Origin: Comamonas sp. lk
GTDB taxonomy: Bacteria; Pseudomonadota; Gammaproteobacteria; Burkholderiales; Burkholderiaceae_C
Length of the DNA: 38,955 nt
Assembly (NCBI GenBank): GCA_943324505.2
Contig: CALPLW020000005.1
Span: 1 to 38,955, forward strand
Reading direction: 5' to 3'
Made by a program: the position numbers and the translations under genes. The number at the start of each line of letters is the position of its first letter. Position 1 is the stretch's first letter. This document shows positions 34,007 to 38,955 of this stretch, one piece after another. The notes below the pieces were generated by a model. It was not told where the DNA came from and ran no database searches. It saw only the letters and a list, made by a program, of their open reading frames with translations.

Positions 34007-35467
34007 ATGAGCGAATCAGTGGTTCCAAGTTTTGTTGGCGGCATGCCCTTGCAGGGTGGTGGCGAACGCTTTGAGACCTTTAACCCGGCGACCGGTCAAG
34101 CACTGGCCTCGGTTTGGGATGCGACTGCGGCAGACGTTGAGACGGCAGTAGCCGGCGCCCAGCGCGGCTTTGAGCAGTGGTCTGCACTCACAGGCACGGA
34201 GCGCGGCCGCATCCTGCGCCGCGCAGCGGATTTGCTGCGCCTGCGCAATCGCGAACTGGCTGAACTGGAGGTTCGTGATTGCGGCAAGCCGATCCAGGAG
34301 GCCTTGGTGGTCGATGTTCAAAGCGGTGCCGATTGCCTTGAATTTTTCGCCGGTGCCGCAGCCACCCTGGCCGGCGCGCAGTACCCCTTGAAAAACGCAT
34401 TTGCCTACACCCGGCGTGAGCCGCTCGGGGTTTGTGTCGGTATTGGGGCATGGAACTACCCCCTGCAAATTGCCTGCTGGAAATCAGCCCCGGCGCTGGC
34501 AGCCGGCAACGCCATGATCTTCAAGCCGTCCGAACTCACGCCGATGACGGCTGTGAAACTGGCCGAGATCTACCTCGAGGCTGGGGTTCCACCTGGCGTT
34601 TTCAATGTCTTGCAGGGCCGTGGTCACACGGGGGCCCTGTTGGCCGCCCATCCGGGGGTGGCGAAGGTGTCGGTCACGGGCTCAGTGCCAACTGGCAAGC
34701 AGGTGATGCAGACCGCCTCGGGCACACTCAAGCGCGTCACCATGGAGCTTGGTGGCAAATCACCGCTGATCGTGTTTGACGATGCTGATCTGGAGCAGGC
34801 AGTGGCCGCCGCCATGATGGGTAATTTTTACACTCAAGGCGAGGTCTGCACCAATTGCAGCCGGGTCTTTGTCCAGCGGGGCTTGGCTGAGCGGTTTTTG
34901 GCCAGGCTCAAAGAGCGCACCGCCTTGCTCCGGGTAGGCGATCCAATGGACGAGCTGACCGAGGTGGGGGCCCTGATTTCCAACGCCCATGCGGAGAAGG
35001 TCATGGACTATATTACCAGCGGCCAGGCGGAAGGCGCCACGCTCAGCTTTGGGGGACAGCGTCTGGATATACCCGGATGCGCGGGTGGCAATTTTGTCGC
35101 TCCGACCATTTTTTCAGATTGTCATGACGAGATGCGCATTGTGCGTGAGGAAATTTTTGGCCCGGTTTTGTCTATGCTGGTGTTCGACGACGAAGATGAA
35201 GTCATCGCCCGCGCCAACAACACGCGGTTCGGCTTGGCGGCCGGGGTGTTCACCAGCGACATCGCCCGGGCGCACCGTGTCGTGGCTCGCCTGAAGGCTG
35301 GTATTTGCTGGATCAACAATTACAACATCACGCCGATAGAGATGCCATTTGGTGGTGCAGCCGAGTCTGGCATTGGCCATGAAAACAGCATGGTGGCAAT
35401 GGATCACTACACCCAATTGAAAACAGTCTATGTGGAGTTGGGTCAGGTAGCGTGTAGCTACCGTTGA
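34007..35467 (+). CDS. betB: betaine aldehyde dehydrogenase
   Basis: NAD(P)-dependent oxidation of betaine aldehyde to glycine betaine. The 486-residue protein has the aldehyde dehydrogenase catalytic Glu in [10 protein letters not shown] (about 247), the nucleophile Cys in [10 protein letters not shown] (281), the nucleotide motif [12 protein letters not shown], and the C-terminal [24 protein letters not shown], which strongly resembles BetB. Length is within the usual 485-495. A longer frame from 33926 overlaps the reactivator gene and is not used. It starts 16 bases after the reactivator stop, so it may share that transcript, and betA follows 17 bases later. Confidence 0.95.
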   Translation: MSESVVPSFVGGMPLQGGGERFETFNPATGQALASVWDATAADVETAVAGAQRGFEQWSALTGTERGRILRRAADLLRLRNRELAELEVRDCGKPIQEALVVDVQSGADCLEFFAGAAATLAGAQYPLKNAFAYTRREPLGVCVGIGAWNYPLQIACWKSAPALAAGNAMIFKPSELTPMTAVKLAEIYLEAGVPPGVFNVLQGRGHTGALLAAHPGVAKVSVTGSVPTGKQVMQTASGTLKRVTMELGGKSPLIVFDDADLEQAVAAAMMGNFYTQGEVCTNCSRVFVQRGLAERFLARLKERTALLRVGDPMDELTEVGALISNAHAEKVMDYITSGQAEGATLSFGGQRLDIPGCAGGNFVAPTIFSDCHDEMRIVREEIFGPVLSMLVFDDEDEVIARANNTRFGLAAGVFTSDIARAHRVVARLKAGICWINNYNITPIEMPFGGAAESGIGHENSMVAMDHYTQLKTVYVELGQVACSYR

Positions 35468-35484
35468 ACGGCTGATTCACGTTG

Positions 35485-37146
35485 ATGACAACCTTCGACT
35501 ACATCATTGTCGGCGCCGGCTCGGCGGGTTGCGTGCTGGCCAATCGGCTCAGCGAGGACGGTGCAGCCACCGTACTTCTGTTGGAGGCGGGTGCGCTGGA
35601 CCACAGCATTTTTATTCACATGCCCTCGGCCTTGTCTTACCCGATGGCGAACGAGAAGTACACCTGGTTGTACGAGTCCGAACCCGAGCCCTTCATGAAT
35701 GGCCGTCGGATCCACTGCCCGCGGGGTCGTGTGATCGGCGGTTCTTCATCCATCAATGGCATGGTCTACATCCGTGGGCACGCCCTTGACTACGATGCTT
35801 GGGCGAATAGTGCGGGCTTGGAAGACTGGTCCTACGCCCATTGCCTGCCCTATTTCCGCAAGGCCGAGACCCGGGCTCAGGGCGGTGACGCCTACCGCGG
35901 CGATGCGGGCCCGTTGCATGTGAGTACGGGTGCCTGCCACAATCCGCTTTATGGCGCTTTTATGGATGCCGGCAAGCAAGCGGGCTATCCCTATACCGGT
36001 GACATGAATGGCTACCAACAAGAAGGGCTGGGGCCGATGGACATGACGGTTCACAAGGGCCGGCGCTGGAGTACGGCAATGGCCTATTTGCGCCCCGCCT
36101 GGAAACGCAAAAATCTGACAGTGCAAATGCGCAGCCTGGTGACCCGGGTGGTGTTCGAGGGAGCGGCATCGCGGCGGGCGGTTGGCGTTGAAGTGATTTA
36201 CAAAGGCCAAGTGCAGCAACTGCGGGCCACCAAAGAGGTGATATTGGCCGGAGGTGCCATCAATTCGCCGCAGTTGCTCAAATTGTCAGGGATCGGCCAA
36301 CCCCAGGAATTGCAACCGCTGGGCATTGCACTGACGGCGCCTCTAGCCGGGGTGGGGGAGAACCTGCAGGATCATCTGGAGACCTATGTGCAGTTCGAGT
36401 GCACCCAGCCGATCACCTTGTTTTCTGCACTCAACCCGCTCAACAAACTCAAGATTGGTTTGGAGTGGTTGTTGTTCAGCTCTGGTCTTGGTGCCACCAA
36501 CCATTTTGAGTCGGGTGGTTTCATTCGCAGCGAAGCTGGTGTGCGGCACCCCGACCTCCAGTATCATTTTTTACCGATGGCGGTACGTTATGACGGCAAG
36601 TCGCCGGCCACTTGTCACGGTTTTCAGGCCCATGTCGGCCCGATGCGGCCGACCAGTCGGGGCCATGTTCGCTTGCGCGACGCCAAGGCAAGCACTGCGC
36701 CCAGCATTTTGTTCAATTACATGAGCACCGAGCAGGATCGCAAGGAAATGCGGGCTGCCGTGCGGCTAACGCGTGAAATTTTTCAGCAAACGGCCTTTGA
36801 CGCTTACCGTGGCGCCGAGTTGTCGCCCGGCATCCGGGTGCAAAGCGATGACGATATCGATGCGCACATCCGGGCCAATGCCGAGACCGCCTACCACCCT
36901 TCAGGAACCTGCAGAATGGGTACTGACGACATGGCGGTTACCGATGGCCAAGGGCGTGTCCATGGCGTTGAGCGCCTGCGCGTGGTCGACGCATCCCTGA
37001 TGCCGAGGGTCGTTAGCGGCAACCTCAACGCCCCCACCATCATGATGGCTGAGAAACTGTCCGACGCGATCCGTGGCCGCGCACCGATGCCGACGGCGGT
37101 CGTGCCCGTGTTCGAGCATCCCAATTATCTGGCTGCCCAACGCTGA
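35485..37146 (+). CDS. betA: choline dehydrogenase (GMC flavoprotein)
   Basis: Oxidises choline to betaine aldehyde, passing electrons to the membrane chain. The 553-residue protein has the GMC FAD motif DYIIVGAGSAGCVLANRLSED, the second motif GGAINSPQLLKLSGIG, GRVIGGSSSINGMVYIRG, and the C-terminal catalytic segments YHPSGTCRMG and SGNLNAPTIMMAEKLSD. TTG at 35482 precedes the ATG at 35485 in frame; the ATG is chosen. Together with betB it converts choline to glycine betaine. The absence of betI or a choline transporter in the window is notable, though they may lie outside it. Confidence 0.95.
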   Translation: MTTFDYIIVGAGSAGCVLANRLSEDGAATVLLLEAGALDHSIFIHMPSALSYPMANEKYTWLYESEPEPFMNGRRIHCPRGRVIGGSSSINGMVYIRGHALDYDAWANSAGLEDWSYAHCLPYFRKAETRAQGGDAYRGDAGPLHVSTGACHNPLYGAFMDAGKQAGYPYTGDMNGYQQEGLGPMDMTVHKGRRWSTAMAYLRPAWKRKNLTVQMRSLVTRVVFEGAASRRAVGVEVIYKGQVQQLRATKEVILAGGAINSPQLLKLSGIGQPQELQPLGIALTAPLAGVGENLQDHLETYVQFECTQPITLFSALNPLNKLKIGLEWLLFSSGLGATNHFESGGFIRSEAGVRHPDLQYHFLPMAVRYDGKSPATCHGFQAHVGPMRPTSRGHVRLRDAKASTAPSILFNYMSTEQDRKEMRAAVRLTREIFQQTAFDAYRGAELSPGIRVQSDDDIDAHIRANAETAYHPSGTCRMGTDDMAVTDGQGRVHGVERLRVVDASLMPRVVSGNLNAPTIMMAEKLSDAIRGRAPMPTAVVPVFEHPNYLAAQR

Positions 37147-37157
37147 AAGGCTCTGTC

Positions 37158-38189
37158 ATGACCGCCATTCACTCGGACCCCTCTCGCCAAGCGATCGAGC
37201 TACTCCTTGCTGGTTGGCCGCTGGCAGCGCGATCCCGTTTGGCGGCATTGATCGAGAGGCATGCGCACCAGGGCGCTTTTGCCATATTCGACGCAGACAA
37301 CACCAGCTACCAGCATGACCTGCTGGGTGCCTTGCTGCCCTTCATGGAAAACAAGGGCATCTTGACCCGGGACACCATGCAACCGTCTCTGGCCTTAATC
37401 CCTTTTCAAGACCTTCCAGGTCGTCGCGAGACCTTGCATGCTTACTACCAGCGCCTGTGCGAGCTGGACGATCAGATCTCTTACCCCTGGGCTTCCCAGA
37501 TTTTTTCTGGGTTTACCTTAGGTGAGCTGAAAATTGAGCTCGATGGGCTCTTGTCTGGCACACAGCCCATTCCGGTCCAGTCGTGGGTTAATGGCGAGCT
37601 TCAAGACGCATCAGTACAGCGGCCCCGCGTGCTACCCGGACAGCAAGCTTTGTACCAGGCTTTGATGCAGCATGGCATTGAGGTGTTCGTGGTCAGCGCT
37701 GCCAGCGAAGAACTGGTGCGCATGGTGCTGGCAGATCCGCGCTATGGTTATGGTGTCAAGCCCGAAAATGTCATCGGGGTGTCCCTGCTGCTGAAGGACC
37801 GGCAGACCGGTCAATTGACAACGGCCCGGAAACAAATCAGGGACGGCTGCTATCAGCCTCTTGACTTGCTGGGTCATGAGTTGACACCGACCCTGTGGGC
37901 TCCTTTGCCCTGGTATGAAGGCAAGCAGGCCGCCATTCACACTTATGTGCACCGTTGGAAGCGACCGATTTTGGTGGCCGGAGATACACCGGCCAGCGAC
38001 GGGCCGATGTTGTTCCGCAGCGCCCATGTGGAACAGGGCGCATTGCGGCTTTTCGTGTCACGAACAGAGCGCCATCTTGAAACCATGGCGACATTGCGTG
38101 ACGACCATGCCGCAGAGCAATTGGCGCACGGCCTGAGCGTGACCGCCCACGACAACTGGCTCGTGGTCCAGCCGCATGAGATCGGGTAA
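37158..38189 (+). CDS. HAD-family phosphatase, phosphorylcholine phosphatase-like
   Basis: The 343-residue protein has haloacid dehalogenase motifs: FDADNTSY (motif I, D45, D47, T49), VVSAASEE (motif II, S180), lysine in EGKQAAI (K256) and VAGDTPASDGPML (motif IV, G275 to D281). This layout recalls Pseudomonas PchP, whose motif IV I remember as GDTPDSD; here one Asp is Ala. No N-terminal signal peptide is visible, so it should be cytosolic, unlike periplasmic PchP. It lies 11 bases after betA and would feed choline from phosphorylcholine into the pathway. Activity is inferred; phosphoserine or other phosphatase functions remain possible. Confidence 0.7.
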   Translation: MTAIHSDPSRQAIELLLAGWPLAARSRLAALIERHAHQGAFAIFDADNTSYQHDLLGALLPFMENKGILTRDTMQPSLALIPFQDLPGRRETLHAYYQRLCELDDQISYPWASQIFSGFTLGELKIELDGLLSGTQPIPVQSWVNGELQDASVQRPRVLPGQQALYQALMQHGIEVFVVSAASEELVRMVLADPRYGYGVKPENVIGVSLLLKDRQTGQLTTARKQIRDGCYQPLDLLGHELTPTLWAPLPWYEGKQAAIHTYVHRWKRPILVAGDTPASDGPMLFRSAHVEQGALRLFVSRTERHLETMATLRDDHAAEQLAHGLSVTAHDNWLVVQPHEIG

Positions 38190-38233
38190 AGTCGCTACGC
38201 TGGGCCATTGGCCCTGTCTCCTACCGAATTCCC

Positions 38234-38955
38234 ATGACGATTGCGCACATGACCGAACCCTCCAATAACCGGTTTTCCAGCCTGTTGGCCTCCCGCCCCT
38301 GGCTGCTGGCAGATGGCGCCACAGGCAGTAACCTGTTTGACGTGGGCCTGATGTCCGGCGATGCCCCCGAGCTTTGGAACATCGATCACCCTGACCGCAT
38401 CAAGGCCTTGCACCAAGGCTTTGTTGAGGCCGGTGCCGACATTATTCTCACCAACAGCTTTGGCGGCACCACCTACCGCCTGAAGCTGCACAACGCTCAA
38501 GCCCGGGTGGCAGAGATCAATCTAGCGGCTGCCCGCCTGGCAAGACAAGTCGCTGATGCCAGTGGTCGCGTGGTGGCGGTGGCCGGCAGCATGGGCCCTA
38601 CTGGCGAAATCATGGAGCCCATCGGCCTGTTGAGCTTCGAGTTGGCCAAAGAGGCCTTCGCCGAACAAGCCAGAAGTCTGGCCGAAGGTGGGGCGGACGT
38701 CTTGTGGCTGGAAACCATGTCCTCCAAAGAGGAGGTCGAGGCGGCCGTGGCTGGGGCGGCCACCGTGGGCCTGCCCATTGTGTGCACCCTGAGTTTCGAC
38801 ACCAATGGTCGCACCATGATGGGTATTTCGCCCAGCGACTTTGCCGGGTTAGAGAAAACCTTCACGCCTCGCCTGGCCGCCTGCGGCACCAATTGCGGGA
38901 CGGGCGCGTCTGAGTTGGTGGCCTGCATCCATAACCTGGCCGAGGCCATGGGACC
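38234..38955 (+). CDS. bmt: betaine/homocysteine S-methyltransferase (Bmt), 3' end cut by window edge
   Basis: The frame (about 240 codons visible) starts MTIAHMTEPSNNRFSSLLAS, then LLADGATGSNLFDVGLMSGDAPELWN, ILTNSFGGTTYRLKLHNA, AVAGSMGPTGEIMEPIG and LAACGTNCGTGASELV. This is the homocysteine S-methyltransferase fold (PF02574), and NCGTG holds the first of the zinc-binding cysteines; the CC pair near the end would lie beyond the window. An alternative start is M6 at 38249. No clear ribosome binding site. It is 44 bases after the phosphatase and on the same strand. Acceptor could be homocysteine, or the corrinoid protein encoded upstream; the sequence does not decide. Confidence 0.88.
   Translation, partial: MTIAHMTEPSNNRFSSLLASRPWLLADGATGSNLFDVGLMSGDAPELWNIDHPDRIKALHQGFVEAGADIILTNSFGGTTYRLKLHNAQARVAEINLAAARLARQVADASGRVVAVAGSMGPTGEIMEPIGLLSFELAKEAFAEQARSLAEGGADVLWLETMSSKEEVEAAVAGAATVGLPIVCTLSFDTNGRTMMGISPSDFAGLEKTFTPRLAACGTNCGTGASELVACIHNLAEAMG

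Noticed and set aside
38203-38215. GGGCC-ATT-GGCCC hairpin before bmt as a terminator
   Set aside because: Stem is only 5 bp and no T-run follows, so it is not a terminator.
1-38955. CRISPR array, tRNA genes, insertion sequences or prophage
   Set aside because: No regularly spaced repeats, no tRNA cloverleaf or CCA end, no transposase or integrase motifs and no phage structural proteins were recognised on either strand.

Overview
The window looks like chromosomal DNA of an aerobic or facultative betaproteobacterium of the Burkholderiales, most likely Comamonadaceae (Rhodoferax/Polaromonas-like). This is inferred from gene order (sdhCDAB-sdhE-gltA beside a GntR regulator, mdh, a CitE-like gene and acnB; rpsP-rimM-trmD-rplS) and from protein sequence. 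No database was consulted. No tRNA, rRNA, insertion sequence, prophage or CRISPR array was seen.

Region 1 (1-13.3 kb) is central carbon metabolism. On the minus strand lie leuD (cut by the left edge), a frameshifted entericidin remnant, leuC, a terminator, and the operon sdhC-sdhD-sdhA-sdhB-sdhE-gltA. A GntR/HutC-type regulator is divergent from mdh-citE-like-acnB. The regulator/mdh intergenic space carries a 12-bp perfect palindrome that sits inside the regulator's own predicted promoter and just upstream of the mdh -35 box.

Region 2 (13.3-25.6 kb) is housekeeping. It holds a DUF47 protein with a PiT phosphate permease, a GNAT acetyltransferase with a TM2-like membrane protein, rpsP-rimM-trmD, rplS, a NUDIX hydrolase, a CobD/AmpE-like membrane protein, rsgA, a pterin dehydratase with an M48 membrane protease, orn, and an RhlE-like DEAD-box helicase. 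rpsP and rplS share nearly the same promoter core. REP-like sequences occur after the PiT gene and in the 3' end of rsgA.

Region 3 (25.6-38.9 kb) is the most interesting part and reads as one module for taking methyl groups off choline and glycine betaine. It contains a GbdR-like regulator, purU, and a tightly overlapping plus-strand run: stand-alone corrinoid protein, DUF1638 protein, small 'virulence factor' family protein, MetV-like cysteine-rich protein, MetF, pterin-binding corrinoid methyltransferase, and a RamA/RACo-like 2Fe-2S corrinoid reactivator. This run continues with betaine aldehyde dehydrogenase, choline dehydrogenase, a phosphorylcholine-phosphatase-like HAD protein, and the start of a betaine/homocysteine S-methyltransferase (Bmt) cut by the right edge.

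The proposed working model (inference) is: phosphorylcholine to choline, to betaine aldehyde, to betaine; Bmt removes a methyl group, which passes via the corrinoid protein to tetrahydrofolate; MetV/MetF oxidises methyl-THF; PurU finally releases formate. The Bmt fold, pterin domain, B12 domain and reactivator correspond to the four modules of cobalamin-dependent methionine synthase (MetH), here on separate polypeptides and apparently wired to run in the methyl-oxidising direction.
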